From Urechidicola croceus (lineage in GTDB: Bacteria; Bacteroidota; Bacteroidia; Flavobacteriales; Flavobacteriaceae), in the NCBI GenBank assembly GCA_905181865.1, contig CAJIZG010000005.1, positions 478,705-542,704 on the forward strand: a DNA stretch of 64,000 nt, in the 5' to 3' direction. Both the position numbers and the translations under genes were made by a program. The notes beneath the pieces are model-generated. The model saw only the letters and a list, made by a program, of their open reading frames with translations. It was not told where the DNA came from and did no database searches. Below, in pieces: positions 53,256 through 62,727 of the stretch (the stretch's first letter is position 1; the number at the start of each line of letters is the position of its first letter).

Positions 53256-53342
53256 TTAGGCTGGATTGGATTTTTATCAATTTCCAAAACAAGAATGAGA
53301 AACGTTTTTATTTATGGCAAATTGGTATTTAGATTTTATTTT

Positions 53343-54038
53343 ATGACGTTAGAAGATTACGAGAACGGACAAGTTTTATTGATTGATAAACCATTGGAGT
53401 GGACCTCCTTTCAAGTGGTTAATAAATTGCGTTGGGAGATTCGACAGCGATTCAATATTAAAAAAATTAAAGTAGGGCATGCTGGCACCTTAGACCCGTT
53501 AGCAACTGGATTACTCATTTTGTGCACAGGTAAATTCACTAAAAATATTGAAACATACCAGGCACAAGAAAAGGAGTATACCGGAACAATAACATTAGGG
53601 GCTACTACGCCAAGTTATGATTTAGAATCAGAAATTGATCAAGTTTATCCTTTAGAACATATTTCTGAAAATTTAATTCGGGAGATATCCAAAACATTTG
53701 TTGGTCAAATATCTCAAAAACCACCAATTTTTTCAGCAATAAAGAAAGATGGGAAGAGATTGTATGAATTGGCTAGAGCCGGACAAACTACAGAAATAAA
53801 GTCTCGAAATATTAATATTTTTGAATTTGAAGTTACCCGCATTGATATGCCATATGTTGATTTTAAGGTGCGATGCAGTAAGGGAACTTATATTCGATCT
53901 CTGGCATTTGATTTTGGTAAAGCGCTGAACTCGGGAGGGCATTTATCAGTTTTGAGACGCACAAAAATTGGTGATTTTTCAGTTGAGAATGCCGAATCTA
54001 TGGAAGAATTTATTAAAAAAATAAAATCGACAGATTAA
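53343..54038 (+). CDS. truB: tRNA pseudouridine(55) synthase
   Basis: TruB isomerises U55 in the T-loop of tRNAs. The 231-residue protein has the catalytic segment KVGHAGTLDPLATGLL, with the Asp of TLDP as nucleophile, the binding segment KEYTGTITLG, and KPPIFSAIKKDGKRLYELAR and RCSKGTYIRSLAFD, all standard. I took the ATG at 53343 (MTLEDYENGQ) because the family begins there; the longer open frame from 53295 adds sixteen residues with no support. The C-terminal PUA part is short. An inverted repeat follows directly. Confidence 0.95.
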   Translation: MTLEDYENGQVLLIDKPLEWTSFQVVNKLRWEIRQRFNIKKIKVGHAGTLDPLATGLLILCTGKFTKNIETYQAQEKEYTGTITLGATTPSYDLESEIDQVYPLEHISENLIREISKTFVGQISQKPPIFSAIKKDGKRLYELARAGQTTEIKSRNINIFEFEVTRIDMPYVDFKVRCSKGTYIRSLAFDFGKALNSGGHLSVLRRTKIGDFSVENAESMEEFIKKIKSTD

Positions 54039-54044
54039 GTCGTT

Positions 54045-54109
54045 GTCATTCCTGCGAAGACAGTAATCTAACTTCTATATGTCTGGATTTCTACCTTCGC
54101 AGGAATGAC
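54045..54109. repeat. GTCATTCCTGCGAAG inverted repeat, REP-like terminator
   Basis: Arms GTCATTCCTGCGAAG (54045-54059) and CTTCGCAGGAATGAC (54095-54109) pair perfectly over 15 bases around 35 bases. They are more GC-rich than the neighbourhood. They lie between convergent stops. The motif resembles dispersed GTCATTCC-type intergenic repeats that I recall from other flavobacterial genomes. It is the only copy in this window. It can work as a two-way terminator. Confidence 0.7.
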
Positions 54110-54113
54110 ATAA

Positions 54114-54599
54114 TTACTTTATAAACCGACTGTGCCAACTTTCTGTGATTGGAATTTCCCAATTATTTTCCAACTCTTCTTTGGTGTTGATGAGGTTGTT
54201 AAAGACAATGGTTTTGGAAGATACAGATTTGTTTTTAACTAACTTCTGAAATGTTTTCAAATCTTTATACTGAACATGCTCCCCTTGCTTAAAACAAACG
54301 TTTAATTTGTCTAAAAGCTCTACGCTATAGATTTCCTGAATTTCAATGATGAAAGAGACAGATTGGTCAATGGCATTTAGGGATAAAGGACTATTAGCTA
54401 CATCTACAGCAAATAGTATAAATCGATCGTATTTAATTTCATAAGAAGCTTGGATAGGTTTATTTTCATTGGTCCATTGGTTTAGAAAGCTTTCAATTTT
54501 ATTCTTTATGGCATCTAATTCTTGTGGGTAAAATTTTCGATTTGATTGGTAGATCCAAATTTTCGAGTTGTCAGGAAGGCTATTGAAATCTAAGAGCAT
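54114..54599 (-). CDS. Conserved protein of unknown function
   Basis: The 161-residue cytoplasmic protein begins MLLDFNSLPDNSKIWIYQSN and has the features of a small alpha/beta domain: KIESFLNQWTNENKPIQASY, DRFILFAVDV and KLNVCFKQGEHVQYKDLKTF. Homologues in flavobacteria are often labelled 'ABC transporter ATPase', but no Walker motif is present, so that label is not supported. I used the internal ATG at 54599; a longer frame up to 54641 adds a hydrophobic stretch of fourteen residues that looks spurious. No catalytic motif is seen. It ends next to the inverted repeat and is divergent from the following lipoprotein gene. Confidence 0.75.
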   Translation of the reverse strand: MLLDFNSLPDNSKIWIYQSNRKFYPQELDAIKNKIESFLNQWTNENKPIQASYEIKYDRFILFAVDVANSPLSLNAIDQSVSFIIEIQEIYSVELLDKLNVCFKQGEHVQYKDLKTFQKLVKNKSVSSKTIVFNNLINTKEELENNWEIPITESWHSRFIK

Positions 54600-54692
54600 A
54601 ACGAATATTTTAATAAATAGCAAAAATAGAGAATCAACCATTAAATTTTCAGTGTTAAACTAATAATTATTACTTTTACATACCTCAAAATT

Positions 54693-55295
54693 ATGACAAA
54701 GTTTTCTTATTATATCGTTTTAATCGTATTTTGCTTGGCAGGATGCAAACCTAGCACAGAATCCAACATAGAGGATGATATAGTTGAGGTAGAACAAGGT
54801 ATAACGATAAGTAGTATTGGCGAACAATTATCTGCGGATGTAAAAGTTCTTTTAACAGATTGGAAAGATTTTCAGTCTGTCACAAAAAAAATTGAAGCGT
54901 ATATGACAACTACTTCAGGGCAGGCTTTAGAAAACGCAAATGATTTGTCAATTTTGATTCGAAAAGTTTCCGATACCATAAAAATGGATGTTTTAGAAAG
55001 GCCTGATTTTAGAGCTAGATTAAATGTTTTGTACAGTCATTCTTTAAGATTAGATGATATGTCTACGATTCCAAGTATTTCTGAGGATGAAGTGAAGAAG
55101 CAAGTGACAAAGTTGTTAGATGCATTTTCATCTATTAATAATAAGATTAATGCTATCTATAGGGAAGAGAAATCGGAAAAAGAGTTTAACGATCGATCAA
55201 CTAAGATCGATGAAATTGATAAATTGGATGTTGAAAAGGATAAAAATAAATCAAGGAAACCTTCTCTAGTAAATCCAGTCCAAGTGTCTCCGTAA
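54693..55295 (+). CDS. Lipoprotein of unknown function
   Basis: The 200-residue product has a lipobox ending at Cys18 (LAGC). The mature part is mainly helical, with acidic and basic heptad-like runs (SILIRKVSDTIKMDVLERPDFRARL is a typical stretch; here cut at family-neutral residues). The C-terminus (about residues 155-195) is highly charged with many Lys and Asp and probably unstructured. No known domain is recognised. The gene starts 93 bases from the divergent neighbour and is followed by about 275 bases without an intact gene. It may be tethered in the periplasm. Confidence 0.7.
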   Translation: MTKFSYYIVLIVFCLAGCKPSTESNIEDDIVEVEQGITISSIGEQLSADVKVLLTDWKDFQSVTKKIEAYMTTTSGQALENANDLSILIRKVSDTIKMDVLERPDFRARLNVLYSHSLRLDDMSTIPSISEDEVKKQVTKLLDAFSSINNKINAIYREEKSEKEFNDRSTKIDEIDKLDVEKDKNKSRKPSLVNPVQVSP

Positions 55296-55314
55296 TTTAA
55301 CATGAATTTCTTAG

Positions 55315-55540
55315 CAAAAAGCGGTAGGTGAAGTTGAAAAACAACGTCACAACTATAGTTCATCTCTAAAGAAAATAGCATTCATCATTAATTTGTTGGT
55401 GCCATATCAAAAAGTTCTGAAGTTGGTATTATCTGTAAATGAAATATTTTTTCCATTTTTTAATCTGCTTATTTTAAGGGGTGTGTTCTGCCCAAAAGAA
55501 GACATACAAGAAGAAGGAATTCTTCCATTATAATAGATAA
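55315..55540 (+). pseudogene. Possible gene debris between the lipoprotein gene and recX
   Basis: Two weak traces occur. One frame is open from 55315 without a start codon and includes VEKQRHNYSSSLKKIAF. In another frame an ATG at 55439 opens a signal-peptide-like stretch (MKYFFHFLICLF), meets TAA at 55475-55477, and continues GVCSAQKKTYKKKEFFHYNR to a stop at 55538-55540; the joined reading looks like a secreted-protein leader with a cleavage site near CSAQ. Neither is convincing on its own. Confidence 0.25.
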
Positions 55541-55569
55541 TTTTTAAAGAATGTATTCAAAAGTAAAGA

Positions 55570-56046
55570 TTAATGTTTAATAATTGAATTGACCTTATCA
55601 TAGACTAAGGAAGATTCCCATCCTCTGTATAAAAGATAGTCGCTTAATTTTTTCTTTTTTTTAAATTTATTAGTCTCCGTGAGGGATTCCAATTTCTTTT
55701 CAGCCAGTGAATGAAAAGTACTGAGGTAATTTTCTTCGCTTATTTCTTTTAGAGCACTTTTAATATTGTAATCGGAAATATCACGAAACCTCAGTTCTCT
55801 GGTGATACGTTGCTTGCCCCATTTTTTGATATTAAATTTCCCTCTAGCAAAACTTTTGGCAAAACGTTCTTCATTTAAAAAGTTATGATCAATAAGGTGT
55901 ACTATAATATGTTGGCAAACTTCTGGAATCATGTTGTATGATCTCAGTTTTTGTTCAATTTCTTTATGACACCTTTCTTGATACACGCAGTATCGCTCAA
56001 TGGCTCTTTTGGCCTCTTCAACAGTATATGATTTTTGAGATTTCAT
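55570..56046 (-). CDS. recX: Regulatory protein RecX
   Basis: RecX binds RecA filaments and limits recombination activity. The 158-residue protein is all-helical, with the three tandem three-helix repeats of the family: EEAKRAIERYCVYQERCHKE at the front, VHLIDHNFLNEERFAKSFARG in the middle (the EERFAxxFxRGK signature), and KKKKLSDYLLYRGWESSLVYD at the end. WGKQRITRELRFRDIS is another RecX segment. recA is not in the window. It lies downstream of the RND operon on the same strand, separated by a strong terminator. Confidence 0.9.
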   Translation of the reverse strand: MKSQKSYTVEEAKRAIERYCVYQERCHKEIEQKLRSYNMIPEVCQHIIVHLIDHNFLNEERFAKSFARGKFNIKKWGKQRITRELRFRDISDYNIKSALKEISEENYLSTFHSLAEKKLESLTETNKFKKKKKLSDYLLYRGWESSLVYDKVNSIIKH

Positions 56047-56069
56047 TTCGGAAAGATAAGTTAATTTAT

Positions 56070-56103
56070 AAAAAATGCCGAAGTGATTACTTCGGCATTT
56101 TTT
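56070..56103 (-). terminator. Terminator of the RND efflux operon
   Basis: Arms AAAAAATGCCGAAGT (56070-56084) and ACTTCGGCATTTTTT (56089-56103) pair perfectly over 15 bases around a GATT loop, with A/T runs at both ends. It starts 4 bases beyond the stop of the RND pump gene and should work in both directions. Confidence 0.9.
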
Positions 56104-56107
56104 ATAG

Positions 56108-59100
56108 TTAAGAGAATACGCTTCTAATCCAAAATTTCAATTTATGAGATAAATAGAATAGGATTGGTACTACGATCAGTGTTAGGAAGGTAGCCACAAA
56201 TAAACCGTAAATTACTGTCCATGCCAGTGGTCCCCAAAAAATAACATTATCACCTCCAAAATAAATATTTGGATTAAAATCGCTAAAGAGTGTGTAGAAA
56301 TTGATGTTAAATCCAATAGCTAATGGAATTAATCCTAATATCGTAGTAATTGCTGTTAAAAGTACGGGCCTTAGACGCGCTTTACCAGCAACGACAATAC
56401 TATCGTAGATTCCCTCAATATGCAGTGAGTCTTTTTTAGTGAGATTTAAACCTGCTTTCTTTCTATCAATTAATAATTGGGTATAATCGAGTAAAACAAC
56501 ACCATTATTTACAACAATTCCGGCGAGCGATATTATACCCATCATTGTCATCATAATAACAAATGGTGCTCCCGTAAGAACGATTCCTCCAAAAACACCT
56601 ATTAAACTTAGGAATATTGCCAACATAATAATGACAGGTTTGGATATAGAATTAAATTGAAAGATCAAAATAAGGAAGATTAAACCCAAACCAGTAAAAA
56701 AGGCACCCATAAGAAAGTTCATTTGCTTATTTTGTTCTTCAATTTGCCCTGTATAATCGATGCTAACTTCACTTGGTAGATTGCTAAATTCATTCATTTC
56801 TTTCTGAATCTTAGAAACAATGGCGGCAGCATCAGTAAAGCCAGGGGAAAGGGCTGAATATAAGACTACAACTCGTTTCGTATCACGATGTTTAATTGCG
56901 CTAAATCCAGAGTTATTTGTGTGTTTTACAAGGGCAGAAACAGGAACTTCTTTTATTTGTCCGGAAGACATGTCTCTAAAAGTAATTCTCTGATTGAAAA
57001 TAGCACTTTTGTTATATCTATCTTTTTCGTTGAAACGAACATATATATCAAAATCGTCACCATCTTCTTTAAAAACTCCTGCCTTTGCTCCAAAGACTGA
57101 ATTTCGTAATTGTTGACCAATTTGACTTGCAGTTACACCTAACTCCCCAGATTTTTTACGATCTATTTCTACGGTCATAGAAGGCTTAGATTTATTCACA
57201 TCTATTTTAAGTTCATCAATTCCCTCAATATTTCTAGAGTTGATAAAATCACGTATGTTTTCTGCAGAAGCAATTAATTCAGTATAGTCGTCTCCCTCAA
57301 TTTCAACATTGATTGGATATCCAACCGGTGGACCATTTAAATCTTTTTCAACTGAAATTGAAACCCCTGGATAAATACCAACTAATGATTCTTGAACTTT
57401 ACGTCTTAAGGCCTCACTGTCTCTTCCTTTTCTATATTTATATTCACGCATAGAAGCCGTAATCTTTGCTTTATGGGGCATTTCTGCAAAAGAACCTCCA
57501 TCTGTTGCGGGGTTTCCAGCGCCTTCACCTACTTGAGAAACCACACTTTCAATTAAATAGTTATAGTCACCGTCCATATTCTCCTTTGAATTAAGGATGG
57601 TGTAAACTTGACTTTCTATTTCTTTGGTTATTGTATTGGTTTTTTCGATATCTGTACCTTGTGGATATTCGATATAGACAATAATTTGATTGGGCTTATT
57701 ATCTGGGAAAAACTGTATAACTGTGCGCTGTGTGGCAACTGAATATCCAAATCCGATAAAGGCAACTAAAAGTAGCATAAAAGTTCCAATTATAATGAGA
57801 TATGGTCTCCATCCTTTTAAAGCGATTTTTAGGGATTTTTCGTAAAACCGTTCCAAACGCGTCAATACTTTAGTTTGAAAATGGTTCGCCATTTTTCGAA
57901 GTATAAATCGGTATACCCATAACATAATAGCCGTAAATACCATTACGCTACCCAGTATTCTATTTTCTCCTCCAAACAAATAGATAAAAGTTCCAAGGCC
58001 TAATAATATGGATGAAATAATGATAATATTCTTTAGAGGCATATCCTTATCTTCAACCTTCATAAATTGAGATACCAACACAGAGTTGAAGAATATAGCT
58101 ACAAACAGTGAGGATCCTAATACGACTGATAAAGTAATTGGGAAATAGATCATGAATTGACCCATTAAACCGGGCCATAGGCCAAGGGGTATAAAAGCTG
58201 CAACGGTTGTTGCAGTGGATATGATAATTGGAAAAGCAATTTCGCTAATTCCTTTTTTCGCCGCTTCTATTCTAGACATTCCTTCTTCGTCCATTAAGCG
58301 ATATACATTCTCAACAACTACAATTCCATTGTCTACGAGCATTCCCAGACCCATAATCAATCCGAAGAGAATCATGGTATTCATAGTATATCCAAGATTG
58401 CTTAAAATCATTAACGACATAAACATGGACATAGGAATTGCAAAACCTACAAAGAGTGCATTTTTAAATCCTAAAAAGAACATTAGAACACCTACTACTA
58501 AGATGATACCAAAAATAATATTGTTGACCAGGTCGTTAACTTGACCAATGGTTTTGGTGCTTTGGTCGTTAGAAATAGAGGTTTTCAGATTTACAGGTAA
58601 ATCATTCGCTATAGCTTCTTTTAGAATTTCTCTCACTTTGTCGGCAGCATCAACCATATTTTTTCCTGCACGCTTCTTTATATCGAGCATTACTACCGTT
58701 TCGCCAAACTCCCGTGCATACGTCGTTTTCTCTTTTTCTTGAAATGATATTGTGGCCAAATCTTTAATGTATACGGGTTTGTTAAATTCCCATTTCACAA
58801 CAAAGTTTTCCAATTCTGAGGGGTCTTCAATTTCACCAATTACACGAATTGTTCTGCGTTGTCCACTATTTATAATGTTTCCGGCAGACATGGTTACATT
58901 ACCATTTTGTATGGCTCCTATAATATCATTAAAACTAACCTTGGCCGCCGTCATTTTATAGATGTCTACAGCTATTTCGACTTCTTTATCTTGAGCACCG
59001 CGTATACTTGCTTCTTTAATTTCATCTAAGCTTTCAATTTTTTCTTGAAGTACTTCTGCGTAGAATTTTAATTTTTCGAGAGGAAAATTTCCAGAGATAT

Positions 59101-59575
59101 TAATATTAAGAATTGGGACTTCTTCAGATATACTTAAATCAAACACATTGGGTTCAATTTTAGCACCATTAAACATGGGCCAGTCTTCACTGGAAATTTC
59201 TGTATCTAAATTGTCTTTTATTTTTTGTTTCGCGGCTTCCGGAGTAATACTCTCATCAAACTCTACGATGACCATAGATACATCCTCTTCAGAAGTTGAG
59301 GTTATTTCTATGACATTACTTATCGTTTTAACTTTGTCTTCTATAGGGTTCGTAATTAGTTTCTCCATGTCTTCTCCAGTATTGCCCGGGAAAATAGAGT
59401 ATATATAAATTTTAGTTTCTTTAATTTCTGGGAAACTCTCTCTTGGCATTTCTTGATATGCCGAGAAGCCTAAAAACAGGATTAAAGCCATTACTACATA
59501 TATAGTAGTTTTGTTATTTATCGCCCATGACGATAAACCAAATTCCTTTTCTGAATTTTTATTTTTACTTGTCAT
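56108..59575 (-). CDS. RND-family efflux pump, inner-membrane subunit
   Basis: This 1155-residue protein is the proton-driven pump of a tripartite efflux system. It has the RND layout: helix 1 (about residues 18-35), a large periplasmic domain, helices 2-6, a cytoplasmic stretch, helix 7, a second periplasmic domain and helices 8-12. The proton-relay helix reads GLGMLVDNGIVVVENVY: one of the two Asp of AcrB is kept and the second is Asn. Segments such as FSAIKHRDTKRVVVLYSAL and GIVVNNGVVLLDYTQLLIDR are typical of Bacteroidota members. It follows the adaptor gene by 9 bases and is the last gene of the operon. Substrates are unknown; drug or lipid export are possibilities. Confidence 0.93.
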   Translation of the reverse strand: MTSKNKNSEKEFGLSSWAINNKTTIYVVMALILFLGFSAYQEMPRESFPEIKETKIYIYSIFPGNTGEDMEKLITNPIEDKVKTISNVIEITSTSEEDVSMVIVEFDESITPEAAKQKIKDNLDTEISSEDWPMFNGAKIEPNVFDLSISEEVPILNINISGNFPLEKLKFYAEVLQEKIESLDEIKEASIRGAQDKEVEIAVDIYKMTAAKVSFNDIIGAIQNGNVTMSAGNIINSGQRRTIRVIGEIEDPSELENFVVKWEFNKPVYIKDLATISFQEKEKTTYAREFGETVVMLDIKKRAGKNMVDAADKVREILKEAIANDLPVNLKTSISNDQSTKTIGQVNDLVNNIIFGIILVVGVLMFFLGFKNALFVGFAIPMSMFMSLMILSNLGYTMNTMILFGLIMGLGMLVDNGIVVVENVYRLMDEEGMSRIEAAKKGISEIAFPIIISTATTVAAFIPLGLWPGLMGQFMIYFPITLSVVLGSSLFVAIFFNSVLVSQFMKVEDKDMPLKNIIIISSILLGLGTFIYLFGGENRILGSVMVFTAIMLWVYRFILRKMANHFQTKVLTRLERFYEKSLKIALKGWRPYLIIIGTFMLLLVAFIGFGYSVATQRTVIQFFPDNKPNQIIVYIEYPQGTDIEKTNTITKEIESQVYTILNSKENMDGDYNYLIESVVSQVGEGAGNPATDGGSFAEMPHKAKITASMREYKYRKGRDSEALRRKVQESLVGIYPGVSISVEKDLNGPPVGYPINVEIEGDDYTELIASAENIRDFINSRNIEGIDELKIDVNKSKPSMTVEIDRKKSGELGVTASQIGQQLRNSVFGAKAGVFKEDGDDFDIYVRFNEKDRYNKSAIFNQRITFRDMSSGQIKEVPVSALVKHTNNSGFSAIKHRDTKRVVVLYSALSPGFTDAAAIVSKIQKEMNEFSNLPSEVSIDYTGQIEEQNKQMNFLMGAFFTGLGLIFLILIFQFNSISKPVIIMLAIFLSLIGVFGGIVLTGAPFVIMMTMMGIISLAGIVVNNGVVLLDYTQLLIDRKKAGLNLTKKDSLHIEGIYDSIVVAGKARLRPVLLTAITTILGLIPLAIGFNINFYTLFSDFNPNIYFGGDNVIFWGPLAWTVIYGLFVATFLTLIVVPILFYLSHKLKFWIRSVFS

Positions 59576-59584
59576 AATTCAGAA

Positions 59585-60760
59585 TTATTGATTAATAATT
59601 TTTACTTTTTGACCAGCTTTTACATTTCTGGCGCCTTCTCGAATAATTTCTGCGTCTTTGTCTAATCCAACTAAGACTTCAATGAAATCACCTTGTGTTA
59701 ATCCGGTTTGGATGATAATTCTTTGGGCATGAGCCAAATTATCTTCATCTTTATCAGATACTACATAAATATATTGTTGGCTTTGAGAATTTTCTGAAAT
59801 GATACTTTGAGGAATTAGAAGAGCATTTGGATTCGTGTAATCGTTGATTTTAATTTTGCTCGTAAGATTTGGTTTTATTTGTCCATCCGGATTAGGGACA
59901 TTTACCTCAATTTTAAAAGAGCGATTACTTGGATCTATATAATTACCAACGTGTCTTACTTTGGTATCAACTGTTTCTCCTAAGACGGGGAAATATACTT
60001 TAACTTTTTTCCCTTTTGTTACATTTAATAAATGATTTTCAGGAACTTCGGCTTCAATATACATGTTATTTAAGTTTATAATTCGAAGCAGTTGGGTCTG
60101 TCCTGGACCTACTACAGAACCTTGCTCTGTATAAACGTCGTCAATAATACCATTAAATGGTGCTCTAACAATTGTTTTATCGAGTTGAGCCTGAAGTTGT
60201 TTTAACGAATTTTGTTGAGATTTGTATGTTGCTTCTGTTTGTAGAAATTGAATTTCAGATCCAATTTTTTGCTCCCAGAGTCTTTTCTGACGCTGGTATG
60301 TAGTTTCTGAAAATGCAATTTGGACTTCCACTTGTGCTATTTGTTGGCTCAATCCGCCATCATCTACTCTGGCAAGTTTTTGTCCTCTTTTCACAAGTTG
60401 GCCCTCTTTGACGTACATATTCGTCAAGGTTCCGGCAAACTCAGGATACAGGATGATATTTTGTTTAGTTACTACATTTCCTTGAAGTTCTAAAAAATGC
60501 ATGAAGTTAGATTCTTTAGCAATAAATGTAGTTACTAGCGGATTTTTAGCATTGTTGTCATCACTGTTTAACACTTCTTCTATTTTTTCTAAGTCTTCAT
60601 TCACGCTTTGCAACTGATTTTTCAATTCAATTTGCTTTTTCTTTAGAGTAACTTCGTTTCCTTCTGCGATTAATCCATCAATAGAAAGTTTTGTAGTTTG
60701 CGATTCACTGCACGAAACTACTATGATTACAAGAATTATTATGGTTATTATATGTTTCAT
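59585..60760 (-). CDS. RND efflux periplasmic adaptor (membrane-fusion protein)
   Basis: This lipoprotein of 391 residues links the RND pump with the outer-membrane channel. The lipobox ends at Cys17 (VVSC). Domain order follows the family: a coiled-coil region (about residues 33-60), a lipoyl/barrel-sandwich domain (LTNMYVKEGQLVKRGQKLARVD, shown as family pattern of G-x-x-V-x-x-G), a helical hairpin (about 120-175), and beta-barrel segments (APFNGIIDDVYTEQGSVVGPG). I used the ATG at 60760; a TTG two codons upstream is also possible. It lies 13 bases after the TolC-like gene in the operon. Confidence 0.92.
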   Translation of the reverse strand: MKHIITIIILVIIVVSCSESQTTKLSIDGLIAEGNEVTLKKKQIELKNQLQSVNEDLEKIEEVLNSDDNNAKNPLVTTFIAKESNFMHFLELQGNVVTKQNIILYPEFAGTLTNMYVKEGQLVKRGQKLARVDDGGLSQQIAQVEVQIAFSETTYQRQKRLWEQKIGSEIQFLQTEATYKSQQNSLKQLQAQLDKTIVRAPFNGIIDDVYTEQGSVVGPGQTQLLRIINLNNMYIEAEVPENHLLNVTKGKKVKVYFPVLGETVDTKVRHVGNYIDPSNRSFKIEVNVPNPDGQIKPNLTSKIKINDYTNPNALLIPQSIISENSQSQQYIYVVSDKDEDNLAHAQRIIIQTGLTQGDFIEVLVGLDKDAEIIREGARNVKAGQKVKIINQ

Positions 60761-60779
60761 TGTCAATTAGTTTTGATAA

Positions 60780-62111
60780 TTATTTGATGTTTAATGCGTT
60801 TTCTAAAGAAGTTTTAGAGTTTATTAAGTACTGAATAGATTCTAAATATTTTTGTTGTCTGCTGTATAATTGGTTTTGGGCACTGGTTAAGTCGAAACTT
60901 GTAGAAATACCTTCAAAAAACTTAATACTTTCTTTCATCTCAATGCGTTCGGCGAGGCCTAAATTTTCTTTTGAATTTTGATAATTATCAATTGCAAATT
61001 GATAATCGGTGCGGGCATCTTGCACTTGTATTTTTAAGTTTTGTTCTGTCTCTGTTAGTTTTCGTTCTGCAATTTGTAAATTAAGTTTGGCTTGTTGTGT
61101 TTTTGAACTTCTTTGCAGACTGCTAAAAATAGGAATGTTCATACTTACTCCAAGTAGCGAAGATCCGTACCACTTTTGTTCGGTTTGAAAAAAGTCGAAT
61201 TCAGAATTGTTGGCGGCAGATCCATAATTTAGAAATGCCCTTAAGGAAGGTAATGCTTTACTTTTTTCGAATTTGACAAGTAATTCTTGAGAGTCTTTAT
61301 TGTTTTCGGCTATTAAATAATCGATATGATTGGTAATATCGAAATTAGTCTGTGTAAGTCCTATATCTAAATTTTCTAAGAGTAATTCTTCAAAATTATT
61401 AGTGAGTATCACAGTTGAATCAACCTCTAGACCTAAAGAAATGTTTAATAGTTTGTGTGCGGTGATTTGATATCTGTTTGTCTTGTTTATATCGTTGTTG
61501 ATTGCAGATAGTGTTAGCTGCTGCTGTTCTGCGTCTTGTTCTTCTCCAAAACCATTTTCAACTAATTTTGTGGTTTGTTCGAGATTTTGTTCAAGTACAA
61601 GTTTATTTTTCTCTAATAGTAAGACAGTTTCTTCAACTAAAAGAACGTTGGCATATGCATTAACTACTGCTTGCTTTACAGAGAATTCGGTTTTTATTTT
61701 TCCGCTCTCGCTAATTTTTTTATACGTTCTAGCAGCTTGTAAGCCAACAATATAAGATCCATCAAAAAGTAGTTGGGATAGCGTTACTTTAGCATTCATG
61801 TTTTGTTTTGTGCCAAACGTTACTGGTTGAAATTCCCCTGGAGGATTGCCAAAAAATTCTGACGGAATTAATGAAACTTGTTGCTGAAGAAAATTTTGAT
61901 ACTCTATATTTCCATCTATTTGGGGAAGTCCTATTGCCGCAGTTTCCCAAACTCTATTAGTTGCTAATTTTATGTTGTCTGAAGCGGTTTGAACGGCGTA
62001 AGCATTCTTTAACGCATAATCAATAGCTTCTTGGAGTGTAAATTCATTTTTTTCTTGAGCTTGCATAAAAGCGCCCCATAGAAGTGTGAATATAATAATT
62101 TTATTTTTCAT
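60780..62111 (-). CDS. TolC-family outer-membrane channel of the RND system
   Basis: This 443-residue protein forms the outer-membrane exit of the pump. It has a signal peptide ending near AFMQAQ, then the TolC-type repeats: EFTLQEAIDYALKNAYAVQ at the front, the coiled-coil tip region around GFGEEQDAEQQQLTLSAIN, and the second half beginning near SLRAFLNYGSAAN. SLLGVSMNIPIFSSLQR is a typical beta segment. Its start overlaps the end of the TetR gene by 11 bases, which points to translational coupling and to one transcript with regulator, channel, adaptor and pump. Confidence 0.91.
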   Translation of the reverse strand: MKNKIIIFTLLWGAFMQAQEKNEFTLQEAIDYALKNAYAVQTASDNIKLATNRVWETAAIGLPQIDGNIEYQNFLQQQVSLIPSEFFGNPPGEFQPVTFGTKQNMNAKVTLSQLLFDGSYIVGLQAARTYKKISESGKIKTEFSVKQAVVNAYANVLLVEETVLLLEKNKLVLEQNLEQTTKLVENGFGEEQDAEQQQLTLSAINNDINKTNRYQITAHKLLNISLGLEVDSTVILTNNFEELLLENLDIGLTQTNFDITNHIDYLIAENNKDSQELLVKFEKSKALPSLRAFLNYGSAANNSEFDFFQTEQKWYGSSLLGVSMNIPIFSSLQRSSKTQQAKLNLQIAERKLTETEQNLKIQVQDARTDYQFAIDNYQNSKENLGLAERIEMKESIKFFEGISTSFDLTSAQNQLYSRQQKYLESIQYLINSKTSLENALNIK

Positions 62112-62706
62112 TATTTTGTAATACTTTTTCTAATGTTTTAATTCCTTTTTTAGTTGCAATAGCTCTAATGTGATATTTTAAATAGGTGTCTGATAAATAT
62201 TTTTGTTTAAATGATTCTCTAGGAAACGTGTCCTCATCTTTGATTCCTAAAAGTCCACTGAAATAAATGCGTGAAATAAAGTTCAGGTCAATTTCTTTGC
62301 GATATAAGTCCAATTCAATACCACGGTTTAAATTTTCTACAACGCATGATTGCATCAACTCAAGTTGTTTTGATTTTAAAGTTCTAAATATATTTGGGTA
62401 GTATTTTTGGAGTTGATAATGAGAAGATGATTTCTCATCTTTTACGTTTTCAAGAACAAAATTTTTGATAGCGTACAATTCTTCAATAGGATTTTTTTTA
62501 TATTCACAAATACAGCCTATACCATGTGAGATAAAATCGAAAAGAGACATGGTTGCCGATTCAATAAGTTTTGTTTTGTTTTTAAAATGCGTGTAAATTG
62601 TTTTTTTTGAGATACCCATTTTCATAGCAATATCATCCATGGTAACGCTCTTAAACCCATAGTTCATAAACATTTCAACCGATTTTTCTAATATTTCACA
62701 TCTCAT
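62101..62706 (-). CDS. TetR-family transcriptional regulator of the efflux operon
   Basis: This repressor of about 201 residues has the TetR-type helix-turn-helix at its N-terminus: VEMFMNYGFKSVTMDDIAMK, then GISKKTIYTHFKNKTKLIE. The C-terminal helical ligand domain is of unknown specificity. I chose the ATG at 62706 (MRCEILEKS) because the longer frame, from 62730, would run into the -7 promoter box at 62728-62735. It is the first gene of the operon and overlaps the next gene by 11 bases, so it probably represses its own operon and is released by a pump substrate. Confidence 0.9.
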   Translation of the reverse strand: MRCEILEKSVEMFMNYGFKSVTMDDIAMKMGISKKTIYTHFKNKTKLIESATMSLFDFISHGIGCICEYKKNPIEELYAIKNFVLENVKDEKSSSHYQLQKYYPNIFRTLKSKQLELMQSCVVENLNRGIELDLYRKEIDLNFISRIYFSGLLGIKDEDTFPRESFKQKYLSDTYLKYHIRAIATKKGIKTLEKVLQNNEK

Positions 62707-62727
62707 AATTAAATCTAAATTCGATTG

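Noticed and set aside
54114-54599. Annotation as an ABC transporter ATPase
   Set aside because: No Walker A, Walker B or signature motif is present; the label appears to be inherited and wrong.
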